From: SKLM01 sp964390305
GTDB taxonomy: Bacteria > Chloroflexota > Anaerolineae > B4-G1
Assembly (NCBI GenBank): GCA_964390305.1
Contig: CAYMHT010000014.1
Span: 1 to 38,646, forward strand
Length of the DNA: 38,646 bases
Direction: 5' to 3'
The position numbers and the translations under genes were made by a program. Positions 6,133-15,257 of this stretch are shown here, piece after piece (position 1 is the stretch's first letter; every line of letters begins with the position of its first letter). A model generated the notes under the pieces. It searched no databases. It was not told the DNA's origin and saw only the letters and a program-made list of their open reading frames with translations.

Positions 6133-8196
6133 ATGAAGGACTATCATACTGAGCAGTTACGGAACGTGGTCTTGCTGGGGCACGGTAGTTCTGGCAAGAC
6201 CTCTCTTGCAGAGGCGATGCTGTATTCCAGTGGTGCGATCAACCGTATGGGAAGCGTGGAGGACGGCACTACCGTTTCCGACTATGACGAAGAGGAAAGA
6301 CGCCGCAACATCTCGCTCAACCTGACCCTGGTTCCCGTTGAATGGGAAGGGCATAAGATCAACGTGCTAGACACCCCTGGCTACACAGACTTCGTCGGTG
6401 AGGTCAAAAGCGCCGTGCGGGTAGCGGATGGAGCACTGGTCGTGGTAGATGCCGTGTCCGGCGTCGAGGTGGGAACCGAGCTGGTGTGGAAATTCGCCGA
6501 CGAGCAGAACCTCCCGCGTGTGGTCGTGGTCAACAAGATCAATCGAGAGAATGTCGACCTTGACCACGTCATGGAGGAGCTCGAGGAGAGCTTCGGGGAA
6601 AACTTCGTCCTTACCCACCTGCCGATTGGAACCGCAGAGAACTGCACCGGCGTGGTCGATCTGGTGAACATGCAGGCGCTGACGGGCACAGAAGGAGAGG
6701 CGGCAGACATTCCCGCCGCTATGGCCGATCAAGCGGAGGATGCGCGGATTCAGCTGGTCGAGGCTGCGGCCGAAGCGGATGATGAGCTGATCATGAAATA
6801 CCTGGAGGGGGAAAGCCTCACCGAGGAGGAGATCCAGCGCGGGCTTCGGAGTGCAATTCTGGAAGGTGCCGCCGTCCCGGTGATGGTCACGGCAGCGACG
6901 GAGAACATCGGGACGAAGGCGCTGCTCGATACGGTAGTCAACTATGCTCCCTCTCCTGCGGACCGAGAACCGGTCACGGCAGAAGGGCCCTCCGAGGCTG
7001 AGGAGGTCAGACCGGATGAGGATGGCCCGTTGGCGGCGCTGGTCTTCAAGACGACGGCCGATCCCTATGTGGGCAAGCTGACCTATTTCCGCGTCTACCG
7101 GGGCGTCATGCGGTCGGACACCCGCGTGTACAACAGCCGAGCTGGGGAGGAGGAGCGCCTCGGTCAGCTTTACGTGATGCGCGGCAAGGAGCAGATCAGC
7201 GTGGCGCATCTGCAGCCTGGAGACATCGGTGCTGTAGCAAAGCTAGCCAACACATTGACCGGGGACACCCTGTGCGACGAGGGACATCCGGTGACGTTAC
7301 CGGGGCCCGTCTTCCCGTCCCCCGTCTACAGTGTGGCTGTCTCGCCGAAGAGCAAGGCCGACCAGGCGAAGCTCGGCCCCACCATGAGCCGAATCTGCGA
7401 AGAGGACCCCACGTTGCAGTGGCATCAAGAGCCAAGCACGAAGCAGATGCTCCTTCAGGGCATGGGTGGAGCTCACGTGGACATTGCCATCCAGCGGATG
7501 TCGAACCGGTTCGACGTGGAGGTGGAGACGTCGACGCCGAAGGTACCGTATCGAGAGACCGTCACCCGCACCTACGCCGACCAATATCGTCACAAGAAGC
7601 AGACTGGAGGAGCAGGTCAGTTCGCCGAGGTCCATCTTCAGGTGGAGCCCCTGCCCCGGGGCGCCGGCTTCGAGTATGAATGGAAGGTCAGCGGAGGGGC
7701 CATCTCGACCGGATTCCAGAGCTCTATCGAGAAAGGGATCAAGCAAGTGATCGAGCAGGGCGTGATCGCCGGCTACCCGGTCGTGGATCTCAAGGCAATC
7801 GTCTACGATGGGAAAGAGCACCCGGTCGACTCGAAGGACATCGCATTTCAGATAGCCGGGCGTGAGGTCTTCAAGAAGACGGTGAGAGGCGCCGGGCCCG
7901 TGCTCCTTGAGCCCATATACAAGGTGTCTGTCACCGTGCCCGAGGAATACACCGGCGACATCATTGGGGACCTCAACACCAGACGGGCGCAGGTGCTAGG
8001 AATGGATCAGAGCGGTGGAAAGACCATCATCAATGCGCTCGCCCCGTTCGCCGAGATGCAGCGCTATGCCACGGACTTACGGAGCCTGACGCAAGGTCGG
8101 GGTCTCTACTCGATGGAGTTCGACCACTACGAACAGGTACCGTCTCACCTGACGGAGGAGATCATAGAGGCGCACCAGCGAGAGCAAGAATCGTAA
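6133..8196 (+). CDS. EF-G-like translational GTPase (EF-G2 class)
   Basis: 687 residues with the five-domain EF-G layout. G1 is GHGSSGKTS (16-24) instead of the AHIDAGKTT of canonical FusA, and G3 is DTPGYTDF (80-87). The later KVPYRETV, KKQTGGAGQFAEV and domain V segments are intact, as is the C-terminal SMEFDHYEQVPSHL. These features match the EF-G-like paralogue family (Thermus EF-G2, mycobacterial FusA2), whose role is unclear; canonical FusA should exist elsewhere in the genome. The G4 motif reads NKIN (134-137) where NKxD is expected; the codon at 6541 is AAT. The ATG at 6133 has AGGGAG 11 bases upstream. A hairpin terminator follows. Confidence 0.9.
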   Translation: MKDYHTEQLRNVVLLGHGSSGKTSLAEAMLYSSGAINRMGSVEDGTTVSDYDEEERRRNISLNLTLVPVEWEGHKINVLDTPGYTDFVGEVKSAVRVADGALVVVDAVSGVEVGTELVWKFADEQNLPRVVVVNKINRENVDLDHVMEELEESFGENFVLTHLPIGTAENCTGVVDLVNMQALTGTEGEAADIPAAMADQAEDARIQLVEAAAEADDELIMKYLEGESLTEEEIQRGLRSAILEGAAVPVMVTAATENIGTKALLDTVVNYAPSPADREPVTAEGPSEAEEVRPDEDGPLAALVFKTTADPYVGKLTYFRVYRGVMRSDTRVYNSRAGEEERLGQLYVMRGKEQISVAHLQPGDIGAVAKLANTLTGDTLCDEGHPVTLPGPVFPSPVYSVAVSPKSKADQAKLGPTMSRICEEDPTLQWHQEPSTKQMLLQGMGGAHVDIAIQRMSNRFDVEVETSTPKVPYRETVTRTYADQYRHKKQTGGAGQFAEVHLQVEPLPRGAGFEYEWKVSGGAISTGFQSSIEKGIKQVIEQGVIAGYPVVDLKAIVYDGKEHPVDSKDIAFQIAGREVFKKTVRGAGPVLLEPIYKVSVTVPEEYTGDIIGDLNTRRAQVLGMDQSGGKTIINALAPFAEMQRYATDLRSLTQGRGLYSMEFDHYEQVPSHLTEEIIEAHQREQES

Positions 8197-8232
8197 CAAC
8201 CGATACAACCACCGAGCAACTGCAGGGTCTAT

Positions 8233-8267
8233 GAGGCTCGCTTCTTACGGATCTCGGAGCGAGCCTC
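8233..8267 (+). terminator. Hairpin terminator after the EF-G-like gene
   Basis: GAGGCTCGCT (8233-8242) pairs perfectly with AGCGAGCCTC (8258-8267) around a 15-nt loop. The downstream tract TGTGGTTTACT is only moderately T-rich. It separates the EF-G-like gene from the transporter. Confidence 0.6.
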
Positions 8268-8309
8268 TGTGGTTTACTGTCGTGGATATGGCCGTCTCTG
8301 ACTGAGCTT

Positions 8310-8948
8310 ATGGAGAACTCTAAGCGCGTTGTCTCTCTGTCCGTCGCCGGTGTCTGGGTGGTCGCCGCCTACGTCGCCGCCCAGATGATGGCCGACGTAC
8401 TCAGTCTCAAGATCGCAACTGTGGCCGGCTTCAGCATAGACGCCGGGACGTTCATCTACCCCTTCACGTTTACGCTACGGGATTTGGTCCACAAGCTGCT
8501 GGGACGGTCTGCCGCTCGGGCCGTCATTGCGGCCGCTGGGGTGATAAACATTGTGATGGCTGGGCTCTTTCGCTTCGCAGCCTGGCTACCGCCTGCCCCA
8601 GATTGGCCGCTCCAGGGCGAGTTCGCCGCCGTGCTCACCCCGGTCTGGCGCATCGTGATCGCTTCTATTGTCGCCGAGGTGTTCAGCGAGTTCGCCGACA
8701 CAGAGGTCTACCATCTGTGGGTGACCAGGGTAACGCGCCGCTTCCAGTGGACGCGAGTGCTGGTCAGCAACAGCTTCAGCGTGCCCCTCGACAGCCTGAT
8801 CTTCAGTTGGGGCGCGTTCGGCGGACTATACGCGAGCGGAACGGTGTGGTCGATCTTCCTGTCGAACGTCATCGTAAAAGGCCTGGTAACGTTGGTGAGC
8901 TTACCAGGAATCTACTTAGTGCCCGGGGGCCGCGAAGCCAACGCGTGA
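8310..8948 (+). CDS. yhhQ: Queuosine precursor transporter (YhhQ/VUT family)
   Basis: 212 residues with about six hydrophobic segments, the usual size of this family. YhhQ-type proteins import the queuine precursors preQ0 or preQ1 for tRNA queuosine modification. Recognisable segments are AAQMMADVLSLKIATVAGFSI, the acidic EVFSEFADTEVYHL, and SNSFSVPLDSLIFSWGAFGG, which carries the conserved Asn-Ser-x-Ser-x-Pro-x-Asp pattern. The Shine-Dalgarno is weak (TGAG). It sits after a terminator and 87 nt ahead of era on the same strand. queG, the last step of queuosine synthesis, lies 12 kb away in this window, which fits a preQ1-salvaging route. A preQ1 riboswitch was looked for upstream and not seen. 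Confidence 0.88.
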   Translation: MENSKRVVSLSVAGVWVVAAYVAAQMMADVLSLKIATVAGFSIDAGTFIYPFTFTLRDLVHKLLGRSAARAVIAAAGVINIVMAGLFRFAAWLPPAPDWPLQGEFAAVLTPVWRIVIASIVAEVFSEFADTEVYHLWVTRVTRRFQWTRVLVSNSFSVPLDSLIFSWGAFGGLYASGTVWSIFLSNVIVKGLVTLVSLPGIYLVPGGREANA

Positions 8949-9035
8949 AATGGAGCCGCTGTCGACCCACGCGCTCTATCTCGCGCGCCCGCTGATGACA
9001 CCCAGGCCTTCCTACCTCTGAGGTTGTTACGACCA

Positions 9036-9980
9036 ATGTCCGATGTTTCCGGTTACGATTTCTCTGATCCCTACGCCGTTGCCGAAGGGCATAAATCGGG
9101 GTTCGTCGCAGTGATCGGCCGGCCCAATGTGGGTAAGTCGACGCTGATGAACCAGTACGTGGGCGAGAAGGTGGCTATCGTCTCTTCGAAGCCGCAGACC
9201 ACGCGCAGCCGCATTCTTGGCATTCTTACCGAGGACGACTTCCAGATCATCTTCGTCGACACGCCGGGAATCCATCGTCCCCTTCACAGACTCGGCCAGA
9301 TTATGGTTGACACCGCCACGCACGTCATCCCGGATGCGGACGTGGTGCTGTTCATGGTCGATGTGTCGGTGCTGCCGAAAAAAGAGGATGAGATGATCGT
9401 CGACATCCTCGAACAGAGCGCTAGTGCACCGACCATCCTGGTGTTAAACAAGATGGATCTCCTGTCGCCGGAGAAGGTGAAGGCCCACGCAGAATCCTAC
9501 CTGGAGCTCGTCCCTTTTCACGAGGCCTGGATGATGACCGTCGCCACGGAAGGCGTGAACCTGGGAGAGCTACTCAGGAGAATCGTAGCACGGCTCCCAG
9601 AGGGGCCTCGATACTACCCGCGGGAGTATATCACCGATCAGACTGAGCGAGAGATTGCGGCTGAGCTGATCCGCGAGCAAGTGCTGCGCCGCACCTACCA
9701 CGAAGTCCCACACTCCATAGCCGTCGTCGTGGAGGAGTTCAAGGAGCGGGAACAGGGCGTGACGTACATCGCGGCAAACGTCTTCGTCGAGAAAGAATCG
9801 CAGAAGGGAATCATCATCGGACGCAGAGGACGTATGATCCGCCAAATCGGCTCAGACGCACGCCAGGCCGTCGAGCGGTTCATCGGCGGCAAGGTCTACC
9901 TTGACTTATGGGTCAAAGTACGCAAAGGCTGGCGAGAAGACGAACGGCAGTTGCGCCGTTTGGGATTCGACAGCCCGTAG
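9036..9980 (+). CDS. era: GTPase Era (16S rRNA maturation factor)
   Basis: 314 residues from the ATG at 9036. An in-frame TTG at 9024 sits directly against the TGAGG Shine-Dalgarno, so it is less likely. Era binds the 3' end of 16S rRNA and assists 30S assembly. The GTPase motifs are GRPNVGKST (28-36), DTPG and NKMD; the switch region SSKPQTTR is typical. The C-terminal KH domain carries KGIIIGRRGRMIRQIG. The sequence is complete, but a scaffold gap begins two bases after its TAG stop, so the next gene shown may not be its true neighbour. Confidence 0.97.
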   Translation: MSDVSGYDFSDPYAVAEGHKSGFVAVIGRPNVGKSTLMNQYVGEKVAIVSSKPQTTRSRILGILTEDDFQIIFVDTPGIHRPLHRLGQIMVDTATHVIPDADVVLFMVDVSVLPKKEDEMIVDILEQSASAPTILVLNKMDLLSPEKVKAHAESYLELVPFHEAWMMTVATEGVNLGELLRRIVARLPEGPRYYPREYITDQTEREIAAELIREQVLRRTYHEVPHSIAVVVEEFKEREQGVTYIAANVFVEKESQKGIIIGRRGRMIRQIGSDARQAVERFIGGKVYLDLWVKVRKGWREDERQLRRLGFDSP

Positions 9981-9981
9981 T

Positions 9982-10081
9982 NNNNNNNNNNNNNNNNNNN
10001 NNNNNNNNNNNNNNNNNNNNNNNNNNNNNNNNNNNNNNNNNNNNNNNNNNNNNNNNNNNNNNNNNNNNNNNNNNNNNNNNN
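9982..10081. other. Scaffold gap (100 N)
   Basis: A run of exactly 100 N of unknown real length. It removes the start, and therefore any signal peptide and promoter, of the secreted protein that follows. Confidence 0.99.
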
Positions 10082-11868
10082 CCTTCGACGAACTCCTGCG
10101 GGTGAGTTTCTCTCCCCTCCAACAGGCAGACGAGGTCAGCTGCACTCTCACGACGACAACGACTGACAGCCTGAATAACCAAAACGCGTGCCCTCTGGGT
10201 GCAGATCTAAGTACGTGCGCCAACAGGGCAGCGACGTTGGCCGACTACAGCAATCTGGCGCTGGTCGCCGATGGCACCCCGGGCAATGAGATCCCTGTAC
10301 ACACAGATTGGTTTCGAGTCGACAACGCGCAGGTCGGGTCACTCTACACGTTGGAGGCGCTTCCCAACAGAACGGATAACTACAACCTTGGCATTATCGT
10401 CTACGATTCCAGTCTGACCGCGGTCTTGAGCGACGAGAACCCGGTGGACAACAACCGCGCTCAAGTCGTCCTCCGAGCGGAGAATCAAGGCCCCTACTTC
10501 TTCCAGGTGTTCCAGATCAGCGCGTATTGTGAAGGCGGGACCTACGACGTCGAGACATCCTTCACCGCGGCGCCGACGCCGACACGACCCCCGGCTGCCG
10601 ATGAGGACGCCTATGAGCCCAACGACTCCTTTGGAGAGGCACCAAAGCTGCCAATTCAAGTACCGCTGGTCCTGGAGTTGACCTTTCATTCTGTGGACGA
10701 CAGAGACTTCTTCCAGTTCTATACCAAGAGCGGCGGATGGTTTCAGGCCTCAACGAGTGCGCTCGACCGCGTCGACACCCTTCTGGAGATTTACGACAGG
10801 GACCAAGTGAGGATTGCCATAGACGACGACGGCGGCGGGGGCCTTGCATCGAAAGCCAGCTGGAAGGCAACGTACGACGGGTACTACTTCATCGTCGTCC
10901 GGAATAACGTGGATTCCACGGGCAGCTACAACCTGACGCTGGAGGAGATAACCGCCCCGACGCCCGGCCCATCGCCCACACCCCCGCCTCAGCGTGCCAG
11001 AGCTGATGATTGCGAGCCCAACCCCGACTTCGAGCACGCGTGTGTCATTGCGCTGGATCGCGACCAGACGTTCAACTTCGTACCGCCGTTCGGGGAAGGC
11101 CCGGACAACGACTTCTATAAGCTCTGGGTGAAGACAGGCCTCCATTACAGATGTCACACGTCGGATCTGGGGCCTGGCGTGGATCCGAACATGATCGTGT
11201 TCACTGGGCCCTCCTGGGACGCTGCCATTGGAGGCAACGACGACATTGAGCCCTGCGACTTCAACAGCGCCTTCAGTTTCTTCGCCGATTATTCCGGCTG
11301 GGCTTATCTACTGATCGGCACCGGCGATCGCACGCCGAGCGACATATTCGACAGCGGCTATACACTACGGTGCGAGAAGAGCGTCGACCCGTTCATTGCG
11401 ACGAGCACGCCTCGACCGGGAGCGACGCGAGACGATCCGACTCGCACGCCGAGCGCGCCCGCGCCTACCCCCACCGCCAAAGAGCCTGGCTCACCAATCG
11501 CCACGCCCCCGGCAGAGGGAGCAGCGGTGTCGGTCCGACCGCTGACCACCCCCGCGTCAGCCGCTACAGCCCGTTCCCGCTTCCTACCTGTCAGTCTCCT
11601 CGTCTACTACGACGCCAACGGTGATGGCCAGCGTGGCGCCGGCGAGGGTATCGCGGGCATCTCGGCGAGAGCCTACGAAGTCGCAACCAATGAGTTGCTC
11701 GCTCAGGATTACACCGATGCCCAGGGCAGTCTCGCGTTCAGTGTCTCTGCGCAAGGGCCGGTGCGCCTAACCGTTCCCTTCCTGGGGTTAAGCCATCTGA
11801 TCGTAGGCGACGAAGCCAGCCTGCAGATTCGCATACCGCCTCGACCAGGTATCGGAGGAACTCCCTGA
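10082..11868 (+). CDS. Secreted multi-domain protein with PPC-type beta domains (5' end lost in gap)
   Basis: About 595 residues remain. Three similar beta-sandwich units resemble bacterial pre-peptidase C-terminal (PPC) domains. The second and third open with acidic YEPNDSFGEA and CEPNPDFEHA signatures, and each has a DxDFFxF/DNDFYKL core and a YYFIV or AYLLI strand. Pro/Thr-rich linkers (TPTRPP, TPGPSPTPPP and a longer one near 11400-11540) join the units. The C-terminal part, VYYDANGDGQRGAGEGIAG, is a calcium-binding SdrD-B/Cna-B-like opening. No protease or other catalytic domain is visible. It is probably exported, with an adhesive or envelope role. The 3' end is 3 nt from the next gene, so the two form an operon. 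Frame is open from the gap onward; the true start is unknown. Confidence 0.75.
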
Positions 11869-11871
11869 TCC

Positions 11872-13254
11872 ATGGATGAGCGTGTTCCAGCCGCGCAGAC
11901 GACCGCGAAGCCCGGCGCTCCAAAGAGCCGCCAAGAGCTGATTCTCTCGATCGTTGGCGCCTCGATATTGCTCGTCGCCCTCGGTGCGATCATCGCGTTC
12001 GCACTGGGGAGAACGGGGCGCGGAGGTGTTGCTGGACCAAACCCGACACAGGAAGTGGCTCCGACATCGACCTCCGCGGCCTCCCCGTTGGCAACACCGA
12101 GTTGCGAGACAGTTATCAACAGCGGCAATCTCGAGGTCAGTGTGGCGGCCCCGGTGTCCACGACGATCAAAGATACACGATTCCGCGTGGAGCCGCTGAT
12201 CCCCGACGGGGGTACCTGGAGCTACCCCTCAGACCGCTCGGACGTGGCAGTGTGGCTCTGCGGCACCGTGATCAACTACATCATTGGCCTAGAACAAACC
12301 CCAGAGACCGAGGCGTTGATTACCGATTTGGTGCCCGGTGACAGAATCAGGCTGGAACTGGCAAACGGGACCGTTCTACCCTTTCGCTTTGCTGGACGCC
12401 AAGAGGTCTCACCAGGCGACGAAGACGTCCTCGACCAGCGACAACCTCGTCTGACCCTGCTGGTGGCCGGGGGTGATGTATGGCACGTCGCCACGGCCGA
12501 CTACGTCACAGAAGAAGAGTCGAGAGAAGCCGCCCGCTCCGTACCCTCGGCCCGGCTGGGGCAGCCTGTACGGGTAGGAGACACACGGGTGATGGTCGAT
12601 CGGGGTCACGCCGAACGAAAGGACGGCCTGCCGTCAGGCACTATGTACTACCTGGTCGAGTTCTCAGTCGAGAATGTCGGGGACGAGCGCCTGGCGACCA
12701 GCGGGTTCTGGATGAGGTTACAGGACGATCTGGGCAACACGTATCTCGTGTCCCCCTCGGCCACTCAAGCTGGAGAGTATGGTCCTCTGAACGGAGAGAT
12801 GGACCCTGGGGCCTCAGCGCAGGCGACCGCCGGCTATCTTGTGCCGGACCCCTTGCCTGCCGGCACCGTCATCTGGAGCTTCTCTCCAGGGCCGGGGACC
12901 GCGGCAGCGGCCAGGATAGGCATCCCCTATGAGGGTGCAGCACAGGGCTCCTCTTCGGTGGCAGACACCGAGGTGACGGTGGACGATGCCTTCCTCGATG
13001 ACGAAGGCGACGCGGTCATCATCGTGGGAACGGTGCGGCACAGCGGGGCGGAGCCCCTCACCGTGGAGACAGTGGATGTCACGCTCTCATCCAGCTCCGG
13101 CCCCAGTGAGCTGATCAGAGCAGCCCCACCCTTCCCGTGGTCGATCGAGCCAGGGCAGGAGCAGGTGATCGAGCTTGAATACGAGAGGCCTGATGCGTCA
13201 TCTGCGCTGCTGGAGCTGTTGGGCTATTCGTTTGAGATCGGCGGGCTTGAGTGA
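11872..13254 (+). CDS. Membrane-anchored extracytoplasmic protein, DUF4352-like
   Basis: 460 residues. A short basic cytosolic N-terminus is followed by one membrane helix (about 24-45, ILSIVGASILLVALGAIIAF), a Thr/Ser/Pro-rich linker and a large extracellular part. Residues about 225-310 resemble the immunoglobulin-like DUF4352 fold (GQPVRVGDTRVMVD, then YYLVEFSVENVGDERL and LQDDLGNTYLV). A second similar beta unit follows (VTVDDAFLDDEGDAVIIVGTVRH). No enzyme motif is seen. The start is 3 nt after the preceding stop with GGAGG 13 bases upstream. Coupling to the secreted PPC-domain protein suggests a joint envelope function, possibly anchor and partner; this is inference. Confidence 0.7.
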   Translation: MDERVPAAQTTAKPGAPKSRQELILSIVGASILLVALGAIIAFALGRTGRGGVAGPNPTQEVAPTSTSAASPLATPSCETVINSGNLEVSVAAPVSTTIKDTRFRVEPLIPDGGTWSYPSDRSDVAVWLCGTVINYIIGLEQTPETEALITDLVPGDRIRLELANGTVLPFRFAGRQEVSPGDEDVLDQRQPRLTLLVAGGDVWHVATADYVTEEESREAARSVPSARLGQPVRVGDTRVMVDRGHAERKDGLPSGTMYYLVEFSVENVGDERLATSGFWMRLQDDLGNTYLVSPSATQAGEYGPLNGEMDPGASAQATAGYLVPDPLPAGTVIWSFSPGPGTAAAARIGIPYEGAAQGSSSVADTEVTVDDAFLDDEGDAVIIVGTVRHSGAEPLTVETVDVTLSSSSGPSELIRAAPPFPWSIEPGQEQVIELEYERPDASSALLELLGYSFEIGGLE

Positions 13255-13305
13255 CCCACGCTGGACGGGAGTGGCCCCTCTGAGGACCGGTTTACCTCAC
13301 TGACC

Positions 13306-13323
13306 GGAGACTGGAGAGTCTCC
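13306..13323. terminator. Possible hairpin between convergent genes
   Basis: GGAGACT (13306-13312), loop GGAG, AGTCTCC (13317-13323), a perfect 7-bp stem between the DUF4352-like gene and ribF. No T-tract follows on either strand. The rest of 13255-13375 shows nothing else. Confidence 0.3.
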
Positions 13324-13375
13324 CCAGGCAATTCCGAGCGCCTCTCATCGGCTGACTGGCCATCAGGCCCAGGGC

Positions 13376-14320
13376 TTACGTCTTCCTACGGCCTTCTTCA
13401 CTCAAGAGAGCTCTCGTTTGGGCGATATCATCCCGAAGCTGTGCCACCAGGGCGTTCAACGTGGGGTAGGCGCGCTCGTCTCGGAGCCTGGTCACAAAAT
13501 CGATCCCCAGCACCTGATCGTACAGATCGCGATCGAAATCGAGCAGATGCGCTTCGACGGTCAGGCCCTGCGCCGTGGCCGTGAACGTGGGCCGCGTGCC
13601 AATGTTAGTGGCTGCCGGAAACGTGCCCCATCGCTCGGTGTGTGCCCAAGACGCATAGACCCCGCCAGCGGGAACGAGGCGACTGGGGGGCGGTGCCACG
13701 TTGGCCGTCGGCACGCCCATATCTTCGCCAATTCCACGGCCCCGCACCACGACGCCGGAAAGGCGATAAGGGCGACCCAGACAGCCAGTCGCCTCCTCAA
13801 CATCACCCCGCCGCAGCGCGCCACGCACACGACTGCTGTGCACGATTCCTCCTCCCCACTCGACCGGCTCGATGACACGCACCTCGAAGCCCCGTTTGGA
13901 TCCGAAACGCCGCAGGAACGCGACGTCCCCTTTGCCCTCGTGACCAAGCGTGAAATCTGGCCCCACCCAGAGCTCAGCCAATCGGACCTGGCGCACCAGA
14001 TTCTCCATGAACTCAGCAGCCGGGGTGCGGACGACCTCCTGCGTGAAGGGGTAAACCACCAGCGTGTCGAGGCCCAGGTCGGCCATCAGGTCGATCCGTT
14101 CCCCTACCGTGGTCAGCAGAAGGGGAGCGCTCTCACGCAGAAGAGCAGCGGGATGAGGGTCGAACGTAACGGCTACTGCCCGGCTTCCAGTCGCGTGGGC
14201 TGCCTCTGCCAGACCGCGGATGATCCGTTGATGACCACGATGAACCCCGTCGAAGACGCCGATGGTGAGGAAAGAGGGTAACGCAGGATCAACGTCGTTT
14301 AGCCGGTGGACGACGCGCAT
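13376..14320 (-). CDS. ribF: Bifunctional riboflavin kinase / FAD synthetase RibF
   Basis: 314 residues, normal length. The N-terminal nucleotidyltransferase domain (about 1-175) has GVFDGVHRGHQ and the SSRVRGALRRGDVEEA helix; the C-terminal riboflavin kinase domain has GEDMGVPTANV and the AATNIGTRPTF strand. It converts riboflavin to FMN and then FAD using ATP. It is the last gene of the nusA operon, starting 3 nt after the truB stop. rpsO, which often follows ribF, is not here: the next gene is convergent. Confidence 0.97.
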   Translation of the reverse strand: MRVVHRLNDVDPALPSFLTIGVFDGVHRGHQRIIRGLAEAAHATGSRAVAVTFDPHPAALLRESAPLLLTTVGERIDLMADLGLDTLVVYPFTQEVVRTPAAEFMENLVRQVRLAELWVGPDFTLGHEGKGDVAFLRRFGSKRGFEVRVIEPVEWGGGIVHSSRVRGALRRGDVEEATGCLGRPYRLSGVVVRGRGIGEDMGVPTANVAPPPSRLVPAGGVYASWAHTERWGTFPAATNIGTRPTFTATAQGLTVEAHLLDFDRDLYDQVLGIDFVTRLRDERAYPTLNALVAQLRDDIAQTRALLSEEGRRKT

Positions 14321-14323
14321 GCA

Positions 14324-15250
14324 TCACCCCTGACCCTGAGAGGGCGCCCGACGGTACGGAGAGACGAAGACCTTCCGAGGGCACCAGGTGTGTTCGTCAG
14401 CGTCGTAGGACGCCAATGCGAGGAAGCGGCCCTCTGGTCCGTACACACGGAACAGCGCCCCATGCTCAGCGCCGTTCTCCCCGGCCTCGATCGCTTGCCC
14501 GGAGCACAGCCGCCATGCTCGCTCCGCGTCGAGCGCCAGCGCAGGGAACTGATCGGCCAGAGCTTCATCGACGGAATGGAGCAATTCAGGCCAGCGCCCT
14601 TCGCTGGCTATCTGAGTAAAGCGCTCGAGCGTGACAGCGTCTTCTAGACGAAAGCTGCCGCTCGCCAGTCGGGTCAAGTCAGTCACGTATGCGCCGCAGC
14701 CTAGCACCTGACCCAGGTCGTGAACCACCGCTCGCACATAGGTCCCGGCCGAGCACGTCATCTCCAGGGAGAGGGTCGGGAAACTCCAGGCAACCAACTC
14801 CAGACGATAGATCTCTACCCGGCGCAAACCACGCTCCACCTCCACGCCCCGACGAGCCCAGCGATACAGCGGCTTCCCTTTGTGCTTTGCGGCGGAGTAC
14901 ATCGGCGGGGTCTGCTCGATCACGCCTCGAAACTGCTCCAGCGTTTCCTCCACTTCATTGCGGTCTACGTCGACGTCCGATTCGGTAACGATCGCTCCCT
15001 CCGCATCAAAGGTATCTGTGGTGACCCCCAGCCGAGCACGTGTGCGATAGGTCTTTGGCCGCCCCATCAGGTACTCGGCAATGCGGGTTGCGGCCCGTCC
15101 AACGCACACGAGCAACACCCCCGTCGCCAGTGGATCTAGAGTTCCGGCATGTCCGACGCGGCGCACGTCCGTCAGCTCTCGTACCCGCTCCACGATGTCG
15201 TGGGAGGTCGGTCCAAGGGGCTTGTCGAGGTTGAGGATTCCGTGGGGCAT
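14324..15250 (-). CDS. truB: tRNA pseudouridine(55) synthase TruB
   Basis: 308 residues from the ATG at 15250 (MPHGILNLDKPLGPTSHD, a typical TruB beginning). An in-frame upstream start at 15295 would overlap nrnA and is less likely. The catalytic aspartate is Asp39 in GHAGTLDPLATG. It isomerises U55 to pseudouridine in the tRNA T-loop. Further family segments are YSAAKHKGKPLYRWARRG and CSAGTYVRAVVHDLG. The C-terminal region is PUA-like (FLALASYDADEHTWCPRKVF). It starts 7 nt after the nrnA stop. Confidence 0.97.
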   Translation of the reverse strand: MPHGILNLDKPLGPTSHDIVERVRELTDVRRVGHAGTLDPLATGVLLVCVGRAATRIAEYLMGRPKTYRTRARLGVTTDTFDAEGAIVTESDVDVDRNEVEETLEQFRGVIEQTPPMYSAAKHKGKPLYRWARRGVEVERGLRRVEIYRLELVAWSFPTLSLEMTCSAGTYVRAVVHDLGQVLGCGAYVTDLTRLASGSFRLEDAVTLERFTQIASEGRWPELLHSVDEALADQFPALALDAERAWRLCSGQAIEAGENGAEHGALFRVYGPEGRFLALASYDADEHTWCPRKVFVSPYRRAPSQGQG

Positions 15251-15257
15251 CTGCGAC

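Noticed and set aside
8197..8309. Possible preQ1 riboswitch before the queuosine-precursor transporter
   Set aside because: The stem here is a simple 10-bp terminator hairpin of the EF-G-like gene; no preQ1 aptamer core was seen.
9901..10081. Extension of the secreted protein back through the gap into the end of era
   Set aside because: It is read through N bases of arbitrary number and overlaps era in another frame.
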